Shown here in pieces: positions 18,826-27,468 of a stretch of DNA of 64,000 nt; positions within the stretch are counted from its first letter, which is position 1; the number at the start of each line of letters is the position of its first letter. This stretch comes from Aliikangiella coralliicola (GTDB lineage Bacteria; Pseudomonadota; Gammaproteobacteria; Enterobacterales; Kangiellaceae): NCBI RefSeq assembly GCF_007004725.1, contig NZ_ML660166.1, forward strand, positions 124,001 through 188,000. The letters run 5' to 3'. The notes under the pieces were generated by a model that saw nothing but the letters and a program-made list of their open reading frames with translations, was not told the DNA's origin and did no database searches. Position numbers and translations under genes: made by a program.

Positions 18826-18854
18826 ATTTTAAGACATTCCCCTACTTGTCGCAA
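18826..18854 (-). promoter_or_regulatory. Probable sigma-70 promoter of rplU-rpmA
   Basis: On the minus strand TTGCGA (18849-18854), exactly 17 bp, then TAAAAT (18826-18831). The sequence following the -10 (GCGCGCCC) is a GC-rich discriminator, as at growth-rate-controlled ribosomal promoters. Confidence 0.8.
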
Positions 18855-19047
18855 GCTTAAATACAAGAAATTTCTCGATTTTTAACCTCATTTGAACAAG
18901 TTGGCAAACAATCTGAGTTTTTTCTTGACCCTGCCGCGCGCAAGCCATAGCATTCGTGCCTTAAACATTATAATCCAAAGTAAGGCTATTTAGCCTGCTA
19001 TCTTGTTAAAATTAAACGAAATCTGATGACTTTACGGCTAAATTCGC

Positions 19048-20019
19048 ATGGCTGATATCAAATCCATTACAGCGCTTATAAAAGATGACTTCCAGGCAAC
19101 CAATCAGGTCATCCTCGAACAATTGCAATCTGACGTTGTTCTGGTCAACCAGCTAGGCCACTATATTGTATCAGCAGGTGGCAAACGACTGCGCCCTTTA
19201 TTGGTTCTAATGGTCGCCAATTGCCTGGGTTACAAGGGCAATCAACACCAAATAAGCGCTGCTATCATTGAGTTTATTCACACAGCAACACTGCTACACG
19301 ATGATGTTGTCGACGAAAGTGACCGTCGCCGTGGAAGAGATACCGCCAATGCCCTATTCGGAAACGCAGCAAGCGTGCTAGTCGGTGATTTTCTTTACTC
19401 ACGCTCGTTTCAGATGATGGTAGGTCTCGATAATATGCAAGTTATGGAAATTTTATCGAACACCACCAACCAAATTGCTGAAGGTGAAGTTCTTCAACTA
19501 ATGAATTGTAATGACCCTGATGCTACTGAAGCTAGCTATTTTAAAGTGATTAATAATAAAACCGCTATTTTGTTTGCTGCGGCTTGTCAGCTGGGCGCTG
19601 TTATTAGCGATCGGAAAGATCTGGCTGGCGCTATGCACCGTTTTGGCTTGCACCTTGGGCTTGCTTTTCAGCTTCAGGACGATGCGCTCGATTATGTTGC
19701 TGATAGCGAAAAACTCGGCAAAAATGTTGGCGACGACCTTGCAGAAGGAAAACCCACATTGCCGCTCATTTACGCCAGAGACAATTGCCCAGACAACGCT
19801 AGCCGAACTCTGATAAAGAGCTGCATTGAAAATGGCGGCCTGGAACACCTGACAGAAATTCAAAAACTCATCAAAGAGACAGGTGCTATAGAATATACGC
19901 TTGAAAAAGCGCATCAAGAAGTTGCAATGGCTAAAAGCCAATTAGAGCAAATGCCGGAAAACGAATACCTGACAGCTTTATATGATCTAGCAGAGCTTGC
20001 TGTTAAACGAACTTCTTAG
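19048..20019 (+). CDS. ispB: Octaprenyl diphosphate synthase
   Basis: A 323-residue all-helical trans-prenyltransferase. The substrate motif is GGKRLRPLLVLM (about 48-59), the first aspartate-rich motif is HDDVVDESDRRRG (about 84-96), and the second is FQLQDDALDYVAD (about 209-221). It extends farnesyl diphosphate to the C40 side chain of ubiquinone and menaquinone. The position opposite rplU-rpmA is conserved in gammaproteobacteria. No strong Shine-Dalgarno is seen. The product chain length is inferred from family and location. Confidence 0.95.
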   Translation: MADIKSITALIKDDFQATNQVILEQLQSDVVLVNQLGHYIVSAGGKRLRPLLVLMVANCLGYKGNQHQISAAIIEFIHTATLLHDDVVDESDRRRGRDTANALFGNAASVLVGDFLYSRSFQMMVGLDNMQVMEILSNTTNQIAEGEVLQLMNCNDPDATEASYFKVINNKTAILFAAACQLGAVISDRKDLAGAMHRFGLHLGLAFQLQDDALDYVADSEKLGKNVGDDLAEGKPTLPLIYARDNCPDNASRTLIKSCIENGGLEHLTEIQKLIKETGAIEYTLEKAHQEVAMAKSQLEQMPENEYLTALYDLAELAVKRTS

Positions 20020-20063
20020 CCGCTCCAACGTCCCCCGAATTTTACCCGGAATATTTGCTATTG

Positions 20064-20228
20064 ATGGACAAATGGTGTCGCATTCATGGTTTACGGCTGT
20101 GGTTAACGCCACTAACAAAAGCTGAATCAATATTAAAACCCAGCGGTTTTCGTGGTTGGTTAGTCGCCCATTTCAGCAAGTATCGTGGTCATGGGCAAAA
20201 TGAGCAACGACATCAGACATCAAAATAG
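20064..20228 (+). CDS. Possible small basic protein, 54 residues
   Basis: An open frame just after ispB, starting MDKWCRIHGLRLWLTPLTKA and ending HQTSK. It is tryptophan-rich and basic, and its composition looks protein-like. The frame is also open upstream to 20007 with plausible residues (SPEFYPEYLLL), so it might start at TTG 20055 or be the remnant of something longer. No good ribosome-binding site is seen and no family is recognised. It would need conservation in relatives to be believed. Confidence 0.3.
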   Translation: MDKWCRIHGLRLWLTPLTKAESILKPSGFRGWLVAHFSKYRGHGQNEQRHQTSK

Positions 20229-20508
20229 CCGATTTTATTCTGTCGTTTTATGTAAATTCTGCTCTAACATCCTGATTAGCAATAATAATGTCATCTCAAC
20301 CGGCTCATTTTTGAGATATCCAGGCTTTTCAAAGTTAACCCCTTGCTGAAAAAAAGCGTGCTTTGCTGGCCTTTTACGAATTATTTAAGGCCCAGCTAAA
20401 GTCCCGTTAAAACGCAATATTTAAGTAGTTTACGTGCTTTTTATTTGCTAAAATGCCGCCCACTTTTTACCCAGAAAAAACTTTCCTTAGAGAAAGGTAT
20501 TAACCCAT
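20229..20508. other. Leader region of pckA
   Basis: 280 bp before pckA. It contains the imperfect inverted repeat at 20361-20401 (listed separately) and a TAAAAT at about 20448 that could be a -10 element, but no -35 at good spacing. The whole gap after ispB is 489 bp, with the small open frame at 20064-20228 as its only candidate gene. Confidence 0.4.
20361..20401. promoter_or_regulatory. Imperfect inverted repeat upstream of pckA
   Basis: CTTTGCTGGCCTT pairs with AAGGCCCAGCTAAAG, leaving two single-base bulges, around a loop of about 13 nt. It is about 108 bp before the pckA start and lacks a T-run. It may be an operator or leader hairpin. Confidence 0.35.
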
Positions 20509-22065
20509 ATGGAGTCTATGGTGGAGAAAATGGCGACACAACACCTAAATTTAACTAGCGACCAGCTTATCGATATGGCGCTTGAGCGCAAAGAAGGTAT
20601 TCTTGCATCAAACGGCGCGTTAAGCGTTGAAACTGGGCTTAGAACAGGACGTTCACCTAAAGACCGTTTTATCGTAAAAGAAGCTTCAACTGAAGCTGAT
20701 ATTGATTGGGGCAACGTAAACCGTCCTTTCGACGAAAGCAAATTCAACGCTCTTTGGGATCGCGTTGAAAACTATCTTAATGAAAAAGATGCCTACTTCA
20801 CCTCTGAACTTCATGTTGGCTCAGATCCAGAGCACTACCTGGCTGTCAGCGTTCGCACTGAAACCGCTTGGCAAAACCTGTTTGGACGAAATCTTTTTGT
20901 TCGTCCGGAAAGCTATAACCCTGCTTCAAAAGAAGAATGGCAAATCCTCAATTGCGCCAATTTTAAGTGCGACCCAGAGAGAGACGGAACCAACAGTGAC
21001 GGCGTTGTTATCATCAACTTCGATCAAAGAAAAGTGCTACTTGCTGGAATGCGTTACGCTGGTGAAATGAAAAAAGCCATGTTCTCTGTACAAAACTTCC
21101 TGTTGCCGGCACAAGATGTACTACCAATGCACTGTGCCGCTAATACCGACGGCAAAGGCGATGTTGCTTTGTTTTTCGGCTTATCTGGAACTGGGAAAAC
21201 GACTCTTTCTGCCGATCCTTCTCGTTACTTGATTGGTGACGACGAGCACGGCTGGGGCGTTGGCACCGTATTCAATATTGAAGGCGGTTGCTACGCGAAG
21301 ACCATTGACCTGTCAGAAAAAAATGAGCCGGTTATCTGGAATGCGATTCAACGTGGAACCATTATTGAAAATGTCGTGTTAAATAATGAAGGAACGCCTG
21401 ATTACAGCGATGTTTCACTTAGCCAAAATGGGCGTGCAGGTTATCCTAGAGAGCACATTGAACTGAGAGTTGATGAAAATCGCGCTGGAGAACCAAACGC
21501 AGTTATTTTCTTAACTTGCGACTTAACCGGTGTATTACCACCCGTTTCAATTCTTACCAAAGAAGCAGCTGCGTATCACTTCTTAAGTGGTTATACCGCC
21601 AAAGTTGGCTCGACTGAAATTGGCTCAACTGCAGCCATTGAATCAACCTTCTCAACTTGCTTCGGCGCGCCTTTCTTCCCACGACCAGCGGGCGTTTACG
21701 CAGAATTATTAATGAAGCGTATCGAAGCTAACAATGCAAAAGTATATTTGGTTAATACTGGCTGGACTGGCGGCTCATACGCAAACGGCGGCAAACGTTT
21801 TAGCATTCCGACAACTCGCGCAGTCATTTCTGCTATTCAATCAGGCGCTTTAGCTAACGCTGAGACAATTCATCTCAACGAACTTAACCTTGACGTGCCG
21901 GTTGCTGTTGAAGGTGTTGACAGTGAATTACTTCAGCCAAAACAAACTTGGGCTGATAAAGATGCTTATGACGCAGAAGCTAAGGCTGTTGCAAAGTTAT
22001 TCCAGGAAAACTTTGCAAAGTTTGATGTATCTGACGCGATAAAGTCAGCAGGACCACAAGCTTAA
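20509..22065 (+). CDS. pckA: Phosphoenolpyruvate carboxykinase (ATP)
   Basis: A 518-residue enzyme converting oxaloacetate to phosphoenolpyruvate, the first committed step of gluconeogenesis. Visible motifs are [12 protein letters not shown] (about 46-57), the P-loop [14 protein letters not shown] (about 225-238), the metal site GDDEHGWG (about 244-251), and [16 protein letters not shown] near 420. These define the ATP-dependent class. The start is ATG 20509; an in-frame ATG at 20530 has a nearer GGAG and could be used instead. A perfect intrinsic terminator follows. With acs in the same window, it fits growth on acetate or amino acids. Confidence 0.97.
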   Translation: MESMVEKMATQHLNLTSDQLIDMALERKEGILASNGALSVETGLRTGRSPKDRFIVKEASTEADIDWGNVNRPFDESKFNALWDRVENYLNEKDAYFTSELHVGSDPEHYLAVSVRTETAWQNLFGRNLFVRPESYNPASKEEWQILNCANFKCDPERDGTNSDGVVIINFDQRKVLLAGMRYAGEMKKAMFSVQNFLLPAQDVLPMHCAANTDGKGDVALFFGLSGTGKTTLSADPSRYLIGDDEHGWGVGTVFNIEGGCYAKTIDLSEKNEPVIWNAIQRGTIIENVVLNNEGTPDYSDVSLSQNGRAGYPREHIELRVDENRAGEPNAVIFLTCDLTGVLPPVSILTKEAAAYHFLSGYTAKVGSTEIGSTAAIESTFSTCFGAPFFPRPAGVYAELLMKRIEANNAKVYLVNTGWTGGSYANGGKRFSIPTTRAVISAIQSGALANAETIHLNELNLDVPVAVEGVDSELLQPKQTWADKDAYDAEAKAVAKLFQENFAKFDVSDAIKSAGPQA

Positions 22066-22112
22066 GTCAAAGACTAAAACTGCCAACGAAGTTTTGTTGG
22101 TAGTGAAAGACT

Positions 22113-22139
22113 AAAAAAGGGAGCTAAGCTCCCTTTTTT
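22113..22139. terminator. Bidirectional intrinsic terminator, pckA / ppiC
   Basis: Six As, GGGAGC, loop TAA, GCTCCC, six Ts. The perfect stem between convergent pckA and ppiC can serve both strands. Confidence 0.9.
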
Positions 22140-22163
22140 GCACTTTAATTAGTTCTAAATGAC

Positions 22164-22442
22164 CTAACTACGGCTGGTCACTTCAACTAAATGATATCCG
22201 AACTGTGTTTTAACTGGTCCATGAACTTCGCCGACGGCTTCGTTAAAACAGACTTGATCAAACTCGGCCACCATCATACCCGGTCCAAAAGAACCTAAAT
22301 CGCCACCACTTTTTCCTGATGGGCAAGTTGAATGTTCTTTGGCTAATTCAGCAAAATCTGCGCCTTCTGCAATTTGCGCTTTCAAAGCGTTACATTTATC
22401 TTCACTTGACACTAAAATATGTCGTGCAGTTGCGGTTGTCAT
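22164..22442 (-). CDS. ppiC: Parvulin-type peptidyl-prolyl isomerase PpiC
   Basis: 92 residues with no signal peptide, the usual size of the cytoplasmic single-domain parvulin. Motifs in order are ARHILVSSEDKCN, FAELAKEHSTCPSGKSGGDLG, FGPGMMVAEFDQVCF and KTQFGYHLVEV. These form the substrate pocket. It accelerates prolyl-bond isomerisation during folding. CAGGAG six bases upstream supports the ATG. Confidence 0.95.
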   Translation of the reverse strand: MTTATARHILVSSEDKCNALKAQIAEGADFAELAKEHSTCPSGKSGGDLGSFGPGMMVAEFDQVCFNEAVGEVHGPVKTQFGYHLVEVTSRS

Positions 22443-22662
22443 TGGTTGCTCCTGTAAAAGACTATCGAATTATTTGGCAGCAAGTATAGACGGCGATAGT
22501 GATTTTATGAAGAAAAAAATTCTAAATATTTTGCTATCGCTACACTGATATCAGATAATTAACATCAACTCCAAATAGCGCTGAACCAACATAAAATGAC
22601 ATTAATTTGAGCCCTCACATCGAGCTCAGATTAAATTCTCAATCTACCGTGAACTAAAGATT

Positions 22663-22845
22663 ATGACAAAAGATTTAATCATCGCCTGCCCAACCTGTAA
22701 AAAAAGCCAGAGATGGAAAGATTGCTCTGATTATCGCCCGTTCTGTTCAAAGCGGTGCCAACTAATCGATTTGGGTGAGTGGGCAAATGAAAATCATGCG
22801 ATCGCAGGAGAGCCGGTAATGCAGTTCCCTGATGAAGACAAATAA
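22663..22845 (+). CDS. yacG: DNA gyrase inhibitor YacG
   Basis: A 60-residue zinc-ribbon protein. CPTC (about 10-13) and CSKRC (about 28-32) provide the four-cysteine zinc site, followed by [14 protein letters not shown], the YacG signature. E. coli YacG binds GyrB and blocks DNA binding. The reading direction is opposite to ppiC. The gene usually lies with coaE and pilD; here it is isolated. Confidence 0.93.
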   Translation: MTKDLIIACPTCKKSQRWKDCSDYRPFCSKRCQLIDLGEWANENHAIAGEPVMQFPDEDK

Positions 22846-23009
22846 GTTCAACCATCGGGCGATATTTCTAACTGGGTAATATCTGAATTTCGAGCAAATT
22901 CTTCAATACTGATCGCTTGAACATGAAAACAAAAACACAAACTTAAAAAAAGAAAAAAACTTTGTACACCATAATATCTCTAAAATACTTCAACACTAGT
23001 TGGAAAGTG

Positions 23010-24857
23010 CTAATTTATTATTTCCAATTGTTCAATCATTAGTTGTACCGTCTGATTACCTCGAAATTCATTAATATCAAGCCGATAAACTAAACGTACT
23101 TTGTCACCCGATTGTGCTCGATACTCTTGTGGGCATCTGAAAAAAATACCATCAACTTCCACACTGCCTTTTGCTACTACAAGCTTTAAGTGATCTTCCC
23201 CAACAATGCGACTGCTCACAACAACAAACTCATCATCAAAAAGCGGTTCAGGAAAACCTTGTCCCCAAGGGCCTGCAACGCGTAACTCTCGGGCAAAGCT
23301 CAAACAAAGTTCATCACCCTCTAGCCCAGAGTCAGTAATAATTTCATCTTTTATTAGCTCGCCCGCAAGGTGTTGTTCGACGGCGTCATGAAATAATGCC
23401 GCAAACTGTTGAAAATCGCCTTCTTTAATCGATAATCCCGCGGCCATTGCATGGCCACCAAATTTCTCGATTAGACTCGGGTGTTGGCTATCTAATAATG
23501 CCAATACGTCTCGAATATGAACGCCCTTCACTGATCTGGCAGAGCCTTTGATAACTGGTTGCTCTGGTATTTCCGTTTTTGGTATTTCCGTTTTTGGCAT
23601 GTCAGGTTTTAGTATTTTAGACCCAGAACTATCAAGTTCAGATTCATCAAGTTCAGAATGACTGTCCTTCGCAAACACAATAACCGGCCGATTGATTTTG
23701 TCCTTCACACGAGAAGCCAAAATACCAATCACTCCTTGATGCCATTGTGGATCAAACAGACACATTGCCGTCGGTCTTTTCTCAATTTCATCTTTAACAA
23801 TATTTTGTTTAAGAAATTCATTAATATCGAGGTTCGCCTGAGATAGCATTTCTTGCTCAATATTTTTTCTGGAACGATTAAAATGATCGAGTCGATTGGC
23901 AATAGAGAGCGCTTGTTCATGACTCTCAGCAAGCAAACAATCTATTCCAACACTCATATCATCCAATCTGCCCGCGGCGTTAATTCTGGGCCCGATGGCA
24001 AACCCAAGATCCGATGCCTGACATTTTGTTTCATCCCGATTAGCGACTTTTAAAATCGCTTTTATCCCTGGGCATGCTAAACCACTGCGAATTCTCTTCA
24101 GGCCTTGTTCAACCAAAATGCGATTATTTTTATCCAACACAACGACATCTGCCACAGTACCCAAAGCAACAATATCCAATAACTCAGCTAAATTCGGTTC
24201 ATCGATATTCTGCTTGGCAAACCATCCATTAGTTCTCATGTACGCTCTTAGCGACAGCATTAAATAGAAAGCAACACCAACACCGGCAAGGTGCTTACTT
24301 GAAAATTCACAGTCGGGTTGATTTGGATTCACAATGGCCAATGCCTCAGGAAGTCTCTCCGCCGCCAAGTGGTGATCGGTAATTATCACTGGAATATTTA
24401 GCAAGTTAGCTTTTTCGACGCCTTCGATATTCGCAATGCCGTTATCAACAGTAATTATCAGATCCGGCTCTAATGTCGCGGCATACTCAACCAGCTTTAC
24501 CGACAAACCATAGCCAAACTTAAACCGGTCGGGGACCAGAAAGTCGACTTTTTTCGCGCCCATTGCGCGCAAACTTCTCAACATAATCGCGGTACTGGTC
24601 GCGCCATCGGCGTCGAAATCACCGACAATCAATATTTTATCCTGACGCTCTATCGCTTTAAAAATTTCCTGCGTGGCAAACTGAATATTTTTTAAACCGG
24701 ATGGAGGTAATAGCTGCCCGAGCCCGTATTCCAGATCGCTAAGAGAATTAACGCCTCGTGATGCATAGATTTGTTGTATTTTTGAAGGAAACTTTTCAAG
24801 ACCAACCGGCACAACATTTTTTTCCCGGCGGTGAATTTTTCGAATGATCATTGGCAC
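23010..24857 (-). CDS. recJ: Single-stranded-DNA exonuclease RecJ
   Basis: A 615-residue 5'-3' ssDNA exonuclease of recombination and mismatch repair. DHH-family motifs: VGDFDADGATSTAIMLRSL (about 77-95), ITVDNGIANIEG (about 134-145), IITDHHLAAERLPEA (about 157-171) and the DHHA1 motif FGGHAMAAGLSIKEG (about 478). Between RPVIVFAKDS and IKGSARSVKG lies an insertion of about 40 residues, acidic then PKTEI-repeated, not present in E. coli RecJ as I recall it. It maps to 15-bp DNA repeats at 23566-23610. The start is GTG 24857 or ATG 24851, both with weak ribosome sites. Confidence 0.95.
   Translation of the reverse strand: MPMIIRKIHRREKNVVPVGLEKFPSKIQQIYASRGVNSLSDLEYGLGQLLPPSGLKNIQFATQEIFKAIERQDKILIVGDFDADGATSTAIMLRSLRAMGAKKVDFLVPDRFKFGYGLSVKLVEYAATLEPDLIITVDNGIANIEGVEKANLLNIPVIITDHHLAAERLPEALAIVNPNQPDCEFSSKHLAGVGVAFYLMLSLRAYMRTNGWFAKQNIDEPNLAELLDIVALGTVADVVVLDKNNRILVEQGLKRIRSGLACPGIKAILKVANRDETKCQASDLGFAIGPRINAAGRLDDMSVGIDCLLAESHEQALSIANRLDHFNRSRKNIEQEMLSQANLDINEFLKQNIVKDEIEKRPTAMCLFDPQWHQGVIGILASRVKDKINRPVIVFAKDSHSELDESELDSSGSKILKPDMPKTEIPKTEIPEQPVIKGSARSVKGVHIRDVLALLDSQHPSLIEKFGGHAMAAGLSIKEGDFQQFAALFHDAVEQHLAGELIKDEIITDSGLEGDELCLSFARELRVAGPWGQGFPEPLFDDEFVVVSSRIVGEDHLKLVVAKGSVEVDGIFFRCPQEYRAQSGDKVRLVYRLDINEFRGNQTVQLMIEQLEIIN
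23566..23610. repeat. 15-bp tandem repeat inside recJ
   Basis: GGTATTTCCGTTTTT occurs twice exactly (23566-23580, 23581-23595) and a third degenerate copy follows (23596-23610). In-frame, it encodes repeated Pro-Lys-Thr-Glu-Ile. Copy number changes would keep the reading frame. Confidence 0.85.
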
Positions 24858-24922
24858 ATTTATTATTCAGAAAGTTTAACTTTTGAATCGATTAACAGGC
24901 ACTCTTTTTAGCATGACTAACG

Positions 24923-25849
24923 CTATAGCCGCAATAACCGACTCAACCAGTTTTTCCTTTTATTAAAGCTGAAAATACTGTCCTGACAAATAATCCTCGC
25001 ACTCTCCAGCGACTTAACCGCAAGAGAATCAAGCCAATATTTGAGCAACGCAGGATAGCTCTCTCGCTCACTATCAAACGCAATAATAACATTATTTTCA
25101 GCGGCAAGGTCTGCTAATTCCCCGGTTGTTTTGTGAGTTAGAAAAGTATTCATGCAAAAAGATTCAATCACCTCATTATCAGTGACAACTGTCACATCCT
25201 TATTGTTGATAAAGGGAATTTCCTGCATATCTGCAAGGTTAACCGGGTCGTGAAAGTGAATATTCATCATGGTCTCAGGAGAAGCTTCCGGCAGCTCCTT
25301 GTAATCTACCATTTGCTTAATCAACATCTGAATTTCATTATTCAAGCGCTGCCAATACTGGGCATCTTTGCCGCCATAAGCATAATTAAACAAATCTTTA
25401 CCGATCAAATCTTTAACTGGCTCAGATATCAGTTCCAGCATTCTATCGGTGGTATATAACCAGTGATTTTTACCGACCAGATAGAGCCTTTCCCCCTCCT
25501 CCATAAGCTGCTCATTAATTCGTGAGACAATTCGAATGGCATCGTTCGCACTGAGTTGCAATTGGCTTTGGCCTATCATATAAGCCCCCCGGTGAGTAAG
25601 TTGCACCATGACGGGTTCACAGCAACAAGCCGTTTGTACTGCTCGTTCAATATTAAATTGTGCAAGTAATAATTGAGTCCAGGGTAAATCGTTTTTTTGA
25701 TACCCAACTGTCTGGCAAAAATAAGCTTGCCAATCCTGAGCAAGCGGCTGCATAGAAATAGTCTGTTGTTCTTCCTCAATTATTCCAAGGTCTTCGATTT
25801 GATAGGTCGCGAAATCAGGTAAAAATAAATTCAAGGATGTCATCATCAC
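24923..25849 (-). CDS. RpfE-like / cofactor-independent phosphoglycerate mutase-like protein
   Basis: A 308-residue soluble protein with no signal or TM segment. It begins with GTG-ATG-ATG, any of which could be the start. It has LTHRGAYMIGQSQLQLSANDA (about 86-105), LYLVGKNHWLYTT, KDLFNYAYGGKDAQYWQRLNNEIQM and NIHFHDPVNL. The overall character matches the alkaline-phosphatase-fold-like RpfE group that sits beside recJ in Xanthomonas-type genomes. That link is from memory of gene neighbourhoods, not a search. Function is unknown and no catalytic metal ligands can be assigned with confidence. It lies 65 bp upstream of recJ on the same strand. Confidence 0.55.
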   Translation of the reverse strand: MMMTSLNLFLPDFATYQIEDLGIIEEEQQTISMQPLAQDWQAYFCQTVGYQKNDLPWTQLLLAQFNIERAVQTACCCEPVMVQLTHRGAYMIGQSQLQLSANDAIRIVSRINEQLMEEGERLYLVGKNHWLYTTDRMLELISEPVKDLIGKDLFNYAYGGKDAQYWQRLNNEIQMLIKQMVDYKELPEASPETMMNIHFHDPVNLADMQEIPFINNKDVTVVTDNEVIESFCMNTFLTHKTTGELADLAAENNVIIAFDSERESYPALLKYWLDSLAVKSLESARIICQDSIFSFNKRKNWLSRLLRL

Positions 25850-25879
25850 TATCGCCGAAAGCTTTGCGCTACAGATAAA

Positions 25880-27133
25880 TTATTCATTAATAAAATGTCG
25901 CCTGGTATTAAATACACTATCTAAAAACCGATTTTCTCCAACCTGCATCAATCGCTTCAACAGAAAATCAAATAGCCACACATTGTGCTCTCTGACCTGA
26001 TTTAAAAACATCACTTGAGATTCATCTAACAATTGATGGGATGCTAAATTTGTCGCAGAAATAATTGGCATCACACCAGGAAGTGGATAGTCTGATGCGT
26101 ACAACAATCTCTCATGCCAATGTTGATTGGTTATCAGTTGCTTGATTTCATTAACGTCTCGATTGAACAAATTAATTGCCGAAATATCTGCCAACAAATT
26201 ATTTTCATATTGCGGATAGTCCATCAAACGAGCAAAAAGATCAAAGTTAGATACTAGCGAACGTCCTTGAGACTCAATATCTTCGCTCTGCCCTAGTGAA
26301 GCACAATGGGCAACGATGACTTTAACGCCTTGTTCTAACGGCCGTCTTAACAATAGCGGGTTCGATAACCTTTGCAACTCGTCACTATGGACAGCTTGCT
26401 CTTCACCTGCATGAGTTAACAGAGGTAGTCCTAACTCAATGAGCTTAGAATAATAACGCTCACAGCGGGATAGCGACGGATCGATGTTCATCGCGGGAGG
26501 TAACCATTTAATCGCTTTAGCACCGTGTTGCGCGCACCATTCGAGCTGCTCCAAAGCATCTTCTCGATACGGATGCACCGAACCTATCCACTCAAATCCA
26601 TCATTAAACGAACCCATTCTTGCGGCGTATTCGTTGGGCACATAAAAAGTTGATTGGGCTTTTCTGGCGTTGCCTTTGTCGTCGTGATAGTAATCGAAAG
26701 CCAGCAGCATAAACTTGACACCTTCCGGTGCCGTTTTTATCACTTTAGCGACGTTTTGGATATACTGGCGGTCAGCCAACTCAGCGTCATCAATGCAAGC
26801 GGCATCAAGATAGAAACCATATTGAACCCGCTGCTTCGGCGTTTTCCAACTCGTCATATTTGGGCTTAACCAGATATTACTTTTCTTACCATCAACGGCG
26901 AGGTTTGCACCGGTTCCAACCAGATGAAAATGACAGTCCCACAACTGTCCCATATTCAGGCCTTTAAGTGCTTGGCCCATGAGTTCATGTTGTTGCAAAT
27001 TCTCCGGCAGCGTTTCAATTTTGCAAGCGTTGAAAACAGGGCCGTCAAAAAAATGATGCCAGGTTAATGCCCCGCCTAAGGAAACCGCCCCGCCTGTTAA
27101 TAGACAGTTTTTAATAAATTTACGTCGCTTCAC
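25880..27133 (-). CDS. Tat-exported amidohydrolase-family metallohydrolase
   Basis: A 417-residue protein. The twin-arginine leader is MKRRKFIKNCLLTGGAVSLG. The TIM-barrel metal site is recognisable as LWDCHFHLVGTG (about 64-75, H-x-H), LPLLTHAGEEQAV (about 236-248), KVIVAHCASLG (about 270-280) and LLYASDYPLPGVM (about 345-357). This is the amidohydrolase 2 pattern (PF04909-type). The start is GTG 27133, with AAGGA upstream. It is read in the same direction as, and 30 bp upstream of, the RpfE-like gene. The substrate is unknown; Tat export suggests a folded, metal-loaded periplasmic enzyme. Confidence 0.8.
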   Translation of the reverse strand: MKRRKFIKNCLLTGGAVSLGGALTWHHFFDGPVFNACKIETLPENLQQHELMGQALKGLNMGQLWDCHFHLVGTGANLAVDGKKSNIWLSPNMTSWKTPKQRVQYGFYLDAACIDDAELADRQYIQNVAKVIKTAPEGVKFMLLAFDYYHDDKGNARKAQSTFYVPNEYAARMGSFNDGFEWIGSVHPYREDALEQLEWCAQHGAKAIKWLPPAMNIDPSLSRCERYYSKLIELGLPLLTHAGEEQAVHSDELQRLSNPLLLRRPLEQGVKVIVAHCASLGQSEDIESQGRSLVSNFDLFARLMDYPQYENNLLADISAINLFNRDVNEIKQLITNQHWHERLLYASDYPLPGVMPIISATNLASHQLLDESQVMFLNQVREHNVWLFDFLLKRLMQVGENRFLDSVFNTRRHFINE

Positions 27134-27204
27134 CCAATGAGTCCTTTTTATTTTCGATTTTAGATTTCAGGGTATGTTTATCCTTTTTTATAAAGAAGTG
27201 CTAA

Positions 27205-27402
27205 ATGAGTTTTACATGGATACTCAGCTCAGATACTAAACAAAAATTAGCTGAATTGTCACCAAGTTTATCAATCCCTCAGCTTTCATCTCAATCAGTG
27301 TTTATCGCAGGCATTGTTAAACTTTGTTTTCGGCGTTACTGGCTTAGCAAACTAGTACTGCGCCATCGAGTAGTGGCTTACCAAAATCAAGGGGAATATT
27401 AG
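27205..27402 (+). CDS. Possible small protein, 65 residues, unknown
   Basis: It begins MSFTWILSSDTKQKLAELSP and contains a short hydrophobic stretch (VFIAGIVKLCF) and a basic end. It lies divergently from the amidohydrolase gene, is preceded by a weak AAAGAAG, and is followed 38 bp later by a good + strand terminator. That terminator is the best evidence that something is transcribed here. No family is recognised. Confidence 0.4.
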   Translation: MSFTWILSSDTKQKLAELSPSLSIPQLSSQSVFIAGIVKLCFRRYWLSKLVLRHRVVAYQNQGEY

Positions 27403-27440
27403 ACCTGGAATCGAGCCTTTAATCGAATTCTGATTAATTA

Positions 27441-27468
27441 GCTCAGCTCCCACCAGCTAAGCTTTTTT
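27441..27468 (+). terminator. Intrinsic terminator on the + strand
   Basis: GCTCAGCT (27441-27448), loop CCCACC, AGCTAAGC (27455-27462), six Ts; one mismatch. It follows the small open frame at 27205-27402 and overlaps the end of the methyltransferase gene on the other strand. Confidence 0.7.
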
